A stretch of DNA of 50,606 nucleotides from Hafnia psychrotolerans (GTDB lineage Bacteria; Pseudomonadota; Gammaproteobacteria; Enterobacterales; Enterobacteriaceae), in NCBI RefSeq assembly GCF_014639435.1, contig NZ_BMFZ01000017.1, positions 1 through 50,606 on the forward strand, read 5' to 3'. The translations under genes were made by a program, and so were the position numbers. Below the pieces are notes generated by a model. The model was not told where the DNA came from and searched no databases. It saw nothing but the letters and a program-made list of their open reading frames with translations. Below are positions 28,597 through 36,892 of this stretch, in pieces. Positions within the stretch are counted from its first letter, which is position 1. Each line of letters starts with the position of its first letter.

Positions 28597-29829
28597 ATGC
28601 CCGTAAATCTAAATACCATACCTGGCCGAGCATTACGCCCGTTGCCGCCCAAGCCGTTACGCTGGCTGAGCACGTTGGTGGGTCTTATTGCCGCAGGAAT
28701 ACTACTCATGCGGTTTCTGGGGAGACTGGTGGGCGAAACCTCTTTTTGGTGGTTTGCCATTGGGATACCCGTCCTGTTTTGGGTCGTACTCATGGGGTTA
28801 CGCATGACGGTATATATGATGCAGCAGATCCATGCCAACGCCTGGGATAAAAGACGCGAACAGTTCATTTTAAAGGAGGTTTGTCGCGGACGACGGGCAT
28901 TACAAATCCTGGCGGCCGAACACCGGACGGCACACGTGGCAGAGACTCAATTCACGGATACGACTGACGCATTACTGCATAACGAAGACATCCTCTTTTC
29001 TCAGACTTCATGGGATGGCCAGAGCAGCATCAGGCACAGTCGGTTACCTGATTCAGTGGATGTATTACCGCAAACACAGGTTTCCAGCGCCTTTGCCGAA
29101 TTATTGCAAACCCTGACTGAACCTTTATCTCATTTACCCCAGGATAACCCTGTCGCCGTTTTGCTGGAATCCTCTTCCTCATTACCGGATGCTCAGGTTC
29201 GCGATCTCTGGCAACAAGCCTGGCTTGAGAGCGATCTTACGCCGCCCATGGCATTTATCCCCGGGCACGGACTGATGGCCGTTGATCACTGGCTCGATTA
29301 CCGCATTCAGGACAAATCCGTCTTGCTGGTGATTGCCCTGCAAATCGCCCCCAGGCAGCCAGACAACACTGCCGAAGTCGTCACAGGGCTGCTGTTAGGC
29401 AACCGCCTGACCCAAAAAACGCTGCCTCCGATAGCGTTGTTGCATCGGCCTGAACTTTCACGACCAGACCCCGTCGCGTTGCAGGAAAAAGTTGAGCAAG
29501 CTATTGATTGGGTTCCCTTGCGAACGACCGCGCTGCAACATTTGTGGTTAGCCGGTATATCCGGAACAAGTGAAGGGTATCAATGTGCCATCGTTGCCCA
29601 GGGCAATCCTCCCCTGGCCTCTGTCGATCCCGCGATAGGCATACACAATATTAATGAGTTTCTGGGAAACCCCGGCCGTGCAGCACCCTGGCTGGCAATT
29701 GCTGCTGCCGCACAGGCAATCAGCCGGACTCCCGCACCCCACATGATCATCAGTGGCGAGCAAGACAGTGAAAGTGTTTGGATTACCGTCGTCTCCCCCC
29801 TCGCTTCTCACAAGGAGAATACAGCGTGA
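28597..29829 (+). CDS. T6SS-associated membrane protein of unknown function, upstream of tssM
   Basis: A 410-residue protein I cannot name. It has two membrane spans at about residues 26-44 and 51-70 (TLVGLIAAGILLMRFLG; FWWFAIGIPVLFWVVLMGL), and then a soluble domain of about 340 residues. The last third (HNINEFLGNPGRAAPWLAIAAAAQAI) has a glycine/alanine-rich rhythm that recalls thiolase-like folds, but no catalytic set was found. The start has no clear ribosome site. Its stop codon overlaps the GTG start of tssM (GTGA), so the two are coupled, which argues for a role in the membrane complex. Codon use and composition match the T6SS core, not the AT-rich island next to it. Confidence 0.75.
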   Translation: MPVNLNTIPGRALRPLPPKPLRWLSTLVGLIAAGILLMRFLGRLVGETSFWWFAIGIPVLFWVVLMGLRMTVYMMQQIHANAWDKRREQFILKEVCRGRRALQILAAEHRTAHVAETQFTDTTDALLHNEDILFSQTSWDGQSSIRHSRLPDSVDVLPQTQVSSAFAELLQTLTEPLSHLPQDNPVAVLLESSSSLPDAQVRDLWQQAWLESDLTPPMAFIPGHGLMAVDHWLDYRIQDKSVLLVIALQIAPRQPDNTAEVVTGLLLGNRLTQKTLPPIALLHRPELSRPDPVALQEKVEQAIDWVPLRTTALQHLWLAGISGTSEGYQCAIVAQGNPPLASVDPAIGIHNINEFLGNPGRAAPWLAIAAAAQAISRTPAPHMIISGEQDSESVWITVVSPLASHKENTA

Positions 29830-32800
29830 AGCGCATTGCCTTACCCGTAAAAAAGCCTGAAGTCTGGTTCTGGATAATTACCCTTCTGTTGTTACTGGCC
29901 GGTATCGTGCTGTGCTGGCTGGTCTGGCAACACCCTGAGCGGGTGAGGTTAATCCGGGAGACGCCAGAGCGTGACCGCTGGCTGACCGGGTTGGTGGTGG
30001 GCACCAGTGTGATAACCCTTTGTGCGCTGCTCTCTTTTGCCGGGTTACGTCTGTCTGCCAAGAAGGGTTTTGACGAGACGCGTCAGCACGCAGAAGGAGA
30101 TGACGCGCCAGCACCTGTAATAGCTGAAAAAGCTGAGGATAAATCTCAGACGGAAGTGAGACTGCTCAAAACCCGCCTCCGCCGCCGCTACGGCCTGTTC
30201 TGGCGCTACAAAGTTCGCCTGCTGATGGTGGTCGGTGAGCCGGAGCAAATCACCGCACTCGCTCCTAAACTGGTCGCGCAGGGCTGGCTGGAAGGTCGGC
30301 GTACGGTGCTGATCCACGGCGGCAGTCTGCATGAAGAAGCGGATGAAACCCGTCAGGCCCAATGGCGGAAAATTCGCCGCAGTCGCCCGCTCGATGGCAT
30401 TGTCTGGGCAATGACGGAATTGCAAAGCAAGGACCCGCAGTGGCTGGATGACGGCCTGCGGACGCTGGAAAAAACCGGTGAAGCGCTGCGTTATCAGCCA
30501 CCGGTGTATCTGTGGCAGGTCTGCGACAGTACGTGGCCGCAGGCTGAGCGCGCTGAACAGCCGGTAGGCACGGTTTTTGCCGCGAATGCTTCCCCAGAAT
30601 CGGTAGAATCGCAGCTGAAATCGCTGATGCCTCAGTTGCGTGAGCAGGGGTTACAGCAGGTCTTTCTCAACCGTCAGCATGATTTCCTGCTGCGTCTGGC
30701 CAACACGCTGCAAGAATCCGCGGCACTGCGCTGGCGCAGGATCCTGACGCCGTGGTTCAGCGAATACGCTCAGCGCATTCCCCTGCGCGGACTGATGTTC
30801 AGCCTGCCGGATAGCTCAGCGCCGGCGACGGATGTGCATGAAAAAACCTGGACGGCGCCAGCCAGCTGGCAGGGTGTGCTGGAAGACTGCCGGTCTGCGC
30901 AGGGTCGCCGCGTCGGTCTGCCGTGGGAGCAAACGCTCTGCTACGGCGTACTGGCGCTGATTGTTCTGTGGGGCGCGGGCAGCGTGTTGTCCTTTGTGGT
31001 AAACCGTCATCAGATGGTGTCTGCCGCTGAGCAGGCGCAATACCTCGCTAAACCGCTGCCAGTTTCCGATGAGCAACTGATCGCCTTACAGACGTTGCGC
31101 AATGACATTGACCGGATGCAGGCTCGCGTGGCAAAGGGAGCGCCGTGGTATCAGCGTTTTGGTCTGGATCACAATGCCCAACTGCTCACTACTCTGATGC
31201 CCTGGTATGGCAACGCCAGCAACCGTCTGATCCGTGATGCAGCCGCGTCAAGTTTGCAGCAAAAACTTAACGAACTGGCCAGCCTGCCCGCCAATAGCCC
31301 GAAACGTGCGGCGCTGGCAAGATCAGGTTATGACCAGTTGAAAGCCTATCTGATGATGGCGCGCCCTGAAAAAGCCGAAGGCGCATTTTACGCGCAGGTG
31401 ATGAAGACCGCAGAACCGGTTCGTCCCGGCGTCTCTCCCGGTCTGTGGCAAAGTCTGGCACCGGATTTATGGCAGTTCTATGCGGTGAATTTACCCGCCC
31501 AGCCATCATGGAAAATTACTGCCGATAAATCCCTGGTATTACAGGCGCGTCAGGTGCTGCTGGGAGAAATCGGCCAGCGCAACGCCGAAAGTACACTGTA
31601 TGAAAACATGCTGCTCTCGGTGCGCCGCAATTACGCGGACATGACGCTCGTCGATATGACTGGCGGAACCGATGCGCAGCGGCTGTTTACCAGCGAAGAA
31701 GGGGTGCCGGGCATGTTTACCCGCAAGGCGTGGGATGAACAGATCCAGCAGGCGATCGATAAAGCGGTGGAGTCACGCCGCGAAGAAATTGACTGGGTGC
31801 TGAGTGATAACCGCCACTCGGTCGCCGATAACATCTCCCCCGAGGCGCTGAAAAAACGCCTGACTGAACGCTACTTTACCGATTTTTCCGGCAGCTGGCT
31901 GACCTTCCTCAACAGCCTGCGCTGGAACGAAGTGCACAATCTTTCAGACGTTATCGACCAACTGACGCTGATGAGTGACGTGCGCCAGTCGCCGCTGATT
32001 GCCCTGATGAACACGCTGGCGTGGCAGGGGCAGACCGGACAGAAAGGTCAGGCGCTGACCGACTCTCTGGTGAAATCCGCCAAAGCGTTGATCAACAGCG
32101 ATGCGCAACCAGCGATCGATCAGCAGGCCAGCGGGCCGGTCGGCCCGCTGGATGAGACCTTCGGGCCGTTGCTGACACTTATGGGCAAAGGCAACGCGAA
32201 AAATATGATGTCCTCCGACAGCTCCCTCAGCCTGCAAACATTGCTGACCCGCGTTACCCGCGTGCGGCTGAAACTCCAGCAGGTGGCGAACTCCTCAGAT
32301 CCGCAGGAAATGACGCAGGTTCTGGCGCAAACCGTCTTTCAGGGGAAAAGCGTCGATCTGACCGACACGCAGGAATACGGCAGCCTGATTGCCGCCAGCC
32401 TGGGTGAAGAGTGGAGCGGGTTCGGTCAGACCATGTTTGTCCAGCCGCTAACGCAGGCTTGGGAAACCGTGTTACAGCCTTCCTCCGCCAGCCTGAATGA
32501 CCAGTGGAAAAACGCCATCGTGGCGAACTGGAAATCAGCCTTTGACGGGCGCTATCCGTTTGCGGTCAGTAAAAGTGATGCGTCGCTGCCGATGCTGGCA
32601 GAGTTTATCCGCAAAGACAGCGGCCGAATCGACAGCTTCCTGACCCGCCAGCTGAGCGGCGTTCTGCACAAAGAAGGCACACGCTGGGTGCCGGACAAAG
32701 TGAACAGTCAGGGGCTGACGTTTAACCCGGAGTTCCTGACGGCAATTAATCAGCTGAGCCAGATCTCTGACATTTTGTTCACCGACGGCAGTCAGGGTAT

Positions 32801-33251
32801 GCGCTTCGAACTGCTGGCGCGCCCGGTGCCGGATGTAGTGGAAACCAATCTGTCGATCGACGGACAAAAACTGCATTACTTCAACCAGATGGAAAGCTGG
32901 CAGAGCTTCCGCTGGCCGGGGGATACCTATAAACCGGGCACCATGCTGACGTGGACCTCGACCTCTGCCGGGGCGCGTTTGTACGGTGATTATCAGGGAA
33001 CCTGGGGGCTTATCCGCTGGCTTGAGCAGGCAAAACAGCAAAAGCTGGACGAAGGCCGCTATCAGCTGACCTTCACTACCCCGGACAAACAGCCGCTTCA
33101 ATGGATATTGCGCACTGAACTGGGCAAAGGCCCGCTGGGTCTGTTGCAGTTACGTAACTTCACGCTGCCGACACAGATTTTCCTGACACAGGCCGCACCG
33201 GCACTGACCGAACAACCTTTTGATCCTGACGCGATCGCCGAGGAACAATGA
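29826..33251 (+). CDS. tssM: T6SS membrane complex protein TssM (IcmF family)
   Basis: A 1141-residue IcmF-family protein, the central inner-membrane pillar that crosses the periplasm to meet TssJ. It has two N-terminal spans (about residues 14-34 and 55-75), a cytoplasmic domain, a third span near 371-393 (GVLALIVLWGAGSVLSFVV), and a long periplasmic part ending in the TssJ-binding beta domain. I start it at the GTG at 29826, which has AAGGAG eight bases upstream; an ATG in frame 48 bases earlier lies inside the previous gene and has no ribosome site. The place of the Walker A loop found in many TssM proteins reads LLMVVGEPEQITAL, with no GKT/S, so nucleotide binding is unlikely. The stop overlaps tssA. 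Confidence 0.95.
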   Translation: MKRIALPVKKPEVWFWIITLLLLLAGIVLCWLVWQHPERVRLIRETPERDRWLTGLVVGTSVITLCALLSFAGLRLSAKKGFDETRQHAEGDDAPAPVIAEKAEDKSQTEVRLLKTRLRRRYGLFWRYKVRLLMVVGEPEQITALAPKLVAQGWLEGRRTVLIHGGSLHEEADETRQAQWRKIRRSRPLDGIVWAMTELQSKDPQWLDDGLRTLEKTGEALRYQPPVYLWQVCDSTWPQAERAEQPVGTVFAANASPESVESQLKSLMPQLREQGLQQVFLNRQHDFLLRLANTLQESAALRWRRILTPWFSEYAQRIPLRGLMFSLPDSSAPATDVHEKTWTAPASWQGVLEDCRSAQGRRVGLPWEQTLCYGVLALIVLWGAGSVLSFVVNRHQMVSAAEQAQYLAKPLPVSDEQLIALQTLRNDIDRMQARVAKGAPWYQRFGLDHNAQLLTTLMPWYGNASNRLIRDAAASSLQQKLNELASLPANSPKRAALARSGYDQLKAYLMMARPEKAEGAFYAQVMKTAEPVRPGVSPGLWQSLAPDLWQFYAVNLPAQPSWKITADKSLVLQARQVLLGEIGQRNAESTLYENMLLSVRRNYADMTLVDMTGGTDAQRLFTSEEGVPGMFTRKAWDEQIQQAIDKAVESRREEIDWVLSDNRHSVADNISPEALKKRLTERYFTDFSGSWLTFLNSLRWNEVHNLSDVIDQLTLMSDVRQSPLIALMNTLAWQGQTGQKGQALTDSLVKSAKALINSDAQPAIDQQASGPVGPLDETFGPLLTLMGKGNAKNMMSSDSSLSLQTLLTRVTRVRLKLQQVANSSDPQEMTQVLAQTVFQGKSVDLTDTQEYGSLIAASLGEEWSGFGQTMFVQPLTQAWETVLQPSSASLNDQWKNAIVANWKSAFDGRYPFAVSKSDASLPMLAEFIRKDSGRIDSFLTRQLSGVLHKEGTRWVPDKVNSQGLTFNPEFLTAINQLSQISDILFTDGSQGMRFELLARPVPDVVETNLSIDGQKLHYFNQMESWQSFRWPGDTYKPGTMLTWTSTSAGARLYGDYQGTWGLIRWLEQAKQQKLDEGRYQLTFTTPDKQPLQWILRTELGKGPLGLLQLRNFTLPTQIFLTQAAPALTEQPFDPDAIAEEQ

Positions 33252-34843
33252 TGGCCACATTAATCACACTCCAAACCGCTTGCGGCGCAGAAAGTGAATC
33301 GCTGTTAAAGCAGGCGCATTTGCAGGCCGAACTCTGGGATAACTGGCTACAACCGCTCTCGTCAGAGAATCCCGCGGGAACCGATCCCGGCTACGACGAC
33401 GACTTCCAGCAGATGCGCGAAGAGGTCAACAAACTCTCTGGTGCAGATACTACCCTCACCTGCGAGCTGGCAGAAAAACTGCTGACCAGCCAGTGCAAAG
33501 ACGTGCGCGTCGCCACCTATTACATCTGGGCGCGTCTGCATCGTGACGGTGAGGCCGGTCTGGCCGACGGCCTTTCCCTGCTGGCCGGGTTAATCACCCG
33601 GTTTGGCGAAAGCTTGCATCCCCTGCGTGCCGCCAGCCGTAAAACGGCGCTGGAATGGATTTCCGGGTCCCGTGTGCTGGACAGCCTGTCGCGCTATCCG
33701 GAAGTCGAAAAAACTGATTTTACCCGCATCGTCGGTGCGCTGACGCTCATCGAACACGCACTGAACAACTGGGATGAAGCCTCCCGTCCGCAGCTGGGCG
33801 CATTGTTTACCGCGCTGGAAAACCGGCTGGTACAGTCCGGCGGGATGAACGCCGTCGTTCCGCAAAACAGCAGTTCGTCTTCTTCCGCACCGGAGAGCAA
33901 CAGCGCTCCGTCCTTACGCGCGGTACAGTCAGGACGCGATCTGATGGAACAGGCCAAAACGCTGGCAAAATACCTGCGCGATCAGCCGCAGGGCTGGCTC
34001 TCCGGCCATCATCTTATCAAGAGTGTGCGTTGGGACACGGTGCACGAACTGCCGCCGCTGGATGCCAGTGGCCGCACCCGTTTGATGCCGCCACGTCCTG
34101 AATATCGTGCACAACTGAAACGTCTTTATCTGCAACAAAGCTGGCTGGAATTGCTGGAGCAGGCAGAATCCATGTTTGGTGAAGGGGTTAACCACTTCTG
34201 GCTGGATGTGCAGTGGTATTTGCATCAGGCACTCACGAAATCTGGCGCACCTTATGACGGCTGGGCCACCTGCATTACTCAGGATCTCAACCTGCTGCTG
34301 ACCCGTCTGCCGGGGCTGGAAAGTTTATCCTGGAGCGACGGTACACCGTTCGCCGACGAAGTGACACAAAGCTGGATTAACCAGCACGTTCTGGAGTCTG
34401 CCAGCGGGTGGGATAACGAAACTGCCGCTGCGGTCACTTCCGGCGAAGACGACATCCTTCAGCTCGAATCCGAAGCACTGACGCAAGCCGACAGCGACGG
34501 TGTCGAAACGGCCCTGCGGTGGTTGCAGTCACGTCCCGGCATCAGCACTCCGCGACACCAGTGGCTGATACGTCTGGTGATGGCCCGCGTCGCGGAACAA
34601 TACGGTAAGAATGATATGGCTTTGCATTTGCTGGGCGATCTCGATAACGGTGGTGCAGCGCTCAGTTTGCAGCAGTGGGAGCCAGAATTAATTTTCGAAG
34701 TCAAAGCCCGCCGCCTGAAATTACTGCGCATGAAAAATCAACGCGGCGACGGTGACAAGAACCGCTTACTGACCGAAATGGACAACCTGCTCAGCGGGCT
34801 GATAGCGCTGGATCCGGCACGTGCTGCGGTGTTGTGCGGTTAA
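33248..34843 (+). CDS. tssA: T6SS assembly protein TssA
   Basis: A 531-residue TssA. It has an ImpA-type N-terminal domain (about residues 35-160, with the typical LSSENPAGTDPGYDDDF and ATYYIWARLHRDGEAGLADGL), a low-complexity serine linker near residues 217-225 (NSSSSSSAPESNSA), and a C-terminal VasJ-like domain with helical repeats. TssA primes baseplate assembly and caps the growing sheath and tube. Two start codons (33248, overlapping the tssM stop, and 33251) are equally possible; GAGGA lies just upstream. The gene sits in the same operon as tssM and is followed 22 bases later by the PAAR gene. Confidence 0.92.
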   Translation: MMATLITLQTACGAESESLLKQAHLQAELWDNWLQPLSSENPAGTDPGYDDDFQQMREEVNKLSGADTTLTCELAEKLLTSQCKDVRVATYYIWARLHRDGEAGLADGLSLLAGLITRFGESLHPLRAASRKTALEWISGSRVLDSLSRYPEVEKTDFTRIVGALTLIEHALNNWDEASRPQLGALFTALENRLVQSGGMNAVVPQNSSSSSSAPESNSAPSLRAVQSGRDLMEQAKTLAKYLRDQPQGWLSGHHLIKSVRWDTVHELPPLDASGRTRLMPPRPEYRAQLKRLYLQQSWLELLEQAESMFGEGVNHFWLDVQWYLHQALTKSGAPYDGWATCITQDLNLLLTRLPGLESLSWSDGTPFADEVTQSWINQHVLESASGWDNETAAAVTSGEDDILQLESEALTQADSDGVETALRWLQSRPGISTPRHQWLIRLVMARVAEQYGKNDMALHLLGDLDNGGAALSLQQWEPELIFEVKARRLKLLRMKNQRGDGDKNRLLTEMDNLLSGLIALDPARAAVLCG

Positions 34844-34865
34844 TACGCAAATAAAGGAATATCAC

Positions 34866-36140
34866 ATGGCAAAGGGTTATTACCTGGTAATAAAAGATAA
34901 AACGACCTGCGGAGGCATTATTACCGAAGGGGATCCCACACACACATTATTCGGGAAGGCAATTGCCCGAGAACAGGACCGCGTCACCTGCGGTAAACAT
35001 CCCGGTATGTTTATCATCGTGGGCCACATCCCGGGAGATTCTGTGATGGGCAGGAAATTTGCAGGCACATTGCACAGCAAAAGCAGTTGCCCGTGCCAGG
35101 CGCGGTTCATTCCGTCGATGATAAATGACACGTATGAGTTTGGGGCAGGTCAGGCACAGCATAAGTTCTCATCAGAACAATCCAAACAGCCGGTTTTGTC
35201 GCCTTATATTACAGGGGAAAAGACAGACTCAGGCTTTGTGCCTGATTATCCTGCGACTGCGTTGATTAATACATATATATTCCCAGATAATCGCATTCGT
35301 GACATGTTACAGGCCAATAGTACCACGGTGATGCTTCTTACCTTAGCAGAATGCTTTGATCTGCTTGGCGCGTGGCATGCTGTTAAAATCGGTTGGGTTA
35401 ATATTACTCAATCAGAGCCTGGGAAGATTATTGTGAACTATGGATTAAACGGTAGGGACATAGTCAATACATCGGTCGTAATAGCAAAGTTAGGTAGCTT
35501 CGGCATCACTGCAACAAAATTCGTAAATGAAAAAGGCACAGAGCTGATAAAAATATCAGGCTACGCGGGAATTCGTAAGATATTAAATGCACCCGTATTT
35601 TCCTTGGAAAATCCACAAATAATAAAAGCTGGTATAGGGAAATATGGATTAAGAGGTGCAATGACAGAAGGTGCTACCATTACATTTATATTTGTAACGG
35701 TATATCGTACAGTTGATTTTATTTTAAATGATCAAACAACTCTGGCAATGTTCATTGGTAATTTAGCTACTGACGTGGCGAAGTTAGCGATTAATACAAC
35801 TATTATGTGGGGCATTGGTGAGGTTTTAGTTGCATTTGTTCCTGTCGTTGCAGTGCCCTTGGGAGTTGTTGTGTTAGGTGGACTAGGAATAGCTATTATC
35901 TTAAACGTCTTAGATACAGAGTTTGGCGTAACTGATAAAGTCGTGGCATGCCTAACAGCTGCTCAGCAAGAATTTGTTGAAACAGCTAGAAGTAAGTCTA
36001 GAGATGTTGAAAAAGGAATATGGGATTTAGGCGCCATGTTTGCAGATAAAATGCTGGAGAAAGGCGTAGAAGTTATCGAATCCGAAGTCATGAAGTATTT
36101 GAGGAATTCAATTAACGACATAACACCGAGGGTTTATTGA
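34866..36140 (+). CDS. PAAR-domain effector with putative pore-forming C-domain
   Basis: A 424-residue protein. Residues 1-85 form a PAAR-like tip domain (MAKGYYLVIKDKTTCGGIIT, VTCGKHPGMFIIVGHIPG), which sharpens the VgrG spike and carries cargo. The rest is a putative toxin: after a polar region there is a hydrophobic span near 265-285 (ATITFIFVTVYRTVDFIL) and a long hydrophobic hairpin near 306-346 (VLVAFVPVVAVPLGVVVLGG), then an amphipathic C-terminal tail. A hydrophobic hairpin of this kind is the hallmark of colicin-like and T6SS ion-channel toxins. ATG 34866 has AAAGGA eight bases upstream. The toxin part is AT-rich. Directly coupled to a small membrane protein, as expected for immunity to an inner-membrane toxin. 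Toxic activity is inference. Confidence 0.78.
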   Translation: MAKGYYLVIKDKTTCGGIITEGDPTHTLFGKAIAREQDRVTCGKHPGMFIIVGHIPGDSVMGRKFAGTLHSKSSCPCQARFIPSMINDTYEFGAGQAQHKFSSEQSKQPVLSPYITGEKTDSGFVPDYPATALINTYIFPDNRIRDMLQANSTTVMLLTLAECFDLLGAWHAVKIGWVNITQSEPGKIIVNYGLNGRDIVNTSVVIAKLGSFGITATKFVNEKGTELIKISGYAGIRKILNAPVFSLENPQIIKAGIGKYGLRGAMTEGATITFIFVTVYRTVDFILNDQTTLAMFIGNLATDVAKLAINTTIMWGIGEVLVAFVPVVAVPLGVVVLGGLGIAIILNVLDTEFGVTDKVVACLTAAQQEFVETARSKSRDVEKGIWDLGAMFADKMLEKGVEVIESEVMKYLRNSINDITPRVY

Positions 36141-36568
36141 TGATGTATAATATGAAACAACGTTTCTTTTCTTTTTTGGGTTTTTTACTTTTCTCTGGAT
36201 TGTCTTCCTCTATTTTTTACGCTGGGCTTTATTTGCTATCCTCATATCAAAAGTATAATTCCGTTGTCGTTTATTCAATATGGTCTATCTTTGCTATTTT
36301 ATTTCCTCTTTTTTTCATGCCATATGCATTAATGCTAATCCCAGCCTTCATTCAAGGGAGAAGTATTTCTAGTAAATCCGGAAAGATACTTATAAGAATT
36401 TCATTGTTTTTTTTAGCAGCAACTTTAATAGGAATGATTTCATTTTCAATAATATTTAAAAACACCCTGAAAAACAGGGGGTATATTGAGTGCCAAGGGG
36501 TCCCATCAGGATGGACACCAGGCATGGCTACTAAATATACTCTAGATATTTCAAACTGCAATAAATAA
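36140..36568 (+). CDS. Small multi-span membrane protein, candidate immunity to the PAAR effector
   Basis: A 142-residue protein with three to four membrane spans (about residues 8-32, 42-70, 82-105) and a short polar C-terminus with two cysteines (ECQGVPSGWTPGMATKY). It may belong to the DUF1240 family, from memory only. The start ATG shares one base with the TGA of the PAAR effector, and GAGGG lies seven bases upstream. Polytopic inner-membrane immunity proteins are the rule for pore-forming toxins, so the topology supports the pairing. AT-rich like its effector. Confidence 0.7.
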   Translation: MMYNMKQRFFSFLGFLLFSGLSSSIFYAGLYLLSSYQKYNSVVVYSIWSIFAILFPLFFMPYALMLIPAFIQGRSISSKSGKILIRISLFFLAATLIGMISFSIIFKNTLKNRGYIECQGVPSGWTPGMATKYTLDISNCNK

Positions 36569-36723
36569 TGATGCTGCCATGGATAAAAATTTATACTTCT
36601 CTGTGTTGGGTTTTTCTTTATATAATTTGGTTATCTCCTTGGGTTAATGATCGTTTCACTTTCCTTTCCTTTTACCTACCAAAGTCAAAATTTACTATTT
36701 TCTGGGCCTATCCCTCTGAGTGA
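36568..36723 (+). CDS. Possible 51-residue hydrophobic small protein
   Basis: An ATG overlapping the stop of the preceding gene (TAATG) opens 51 codons: MMLPWIKIYTSLCWVFLYII, then WLSPWVNDRFTFLS and a polar end. One membrane span is predicted near residues 9-26. Overlap with the previous stop suggests coupling, but there is no ribosome site of its own. It could be a real small protein or the wreck of a second immunity gene. The remaining bases to 36892 hold nothing recognisable. Confidence 0.35.
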   Translation: MMLPWIKIYTSLCWVFLYIIWLSPWVNDRFTFLSFYLPKSKFTIFWAYPSE

Positions 36724-36892
36724 ATATTCAGAGGGAATTGATAGTCTAGTCAAAACTGCAGAGGATATTTTTATTGTTTTTTGATCTGCGTACCGTTGAT
36801 CCTACTTATCTTCAAAAAAGTAAGATAGCTATTAAATGGATATGAATTGCCCCCCTCTTTATTTTGGTCATCTTTATTTTACTGAGACACCC

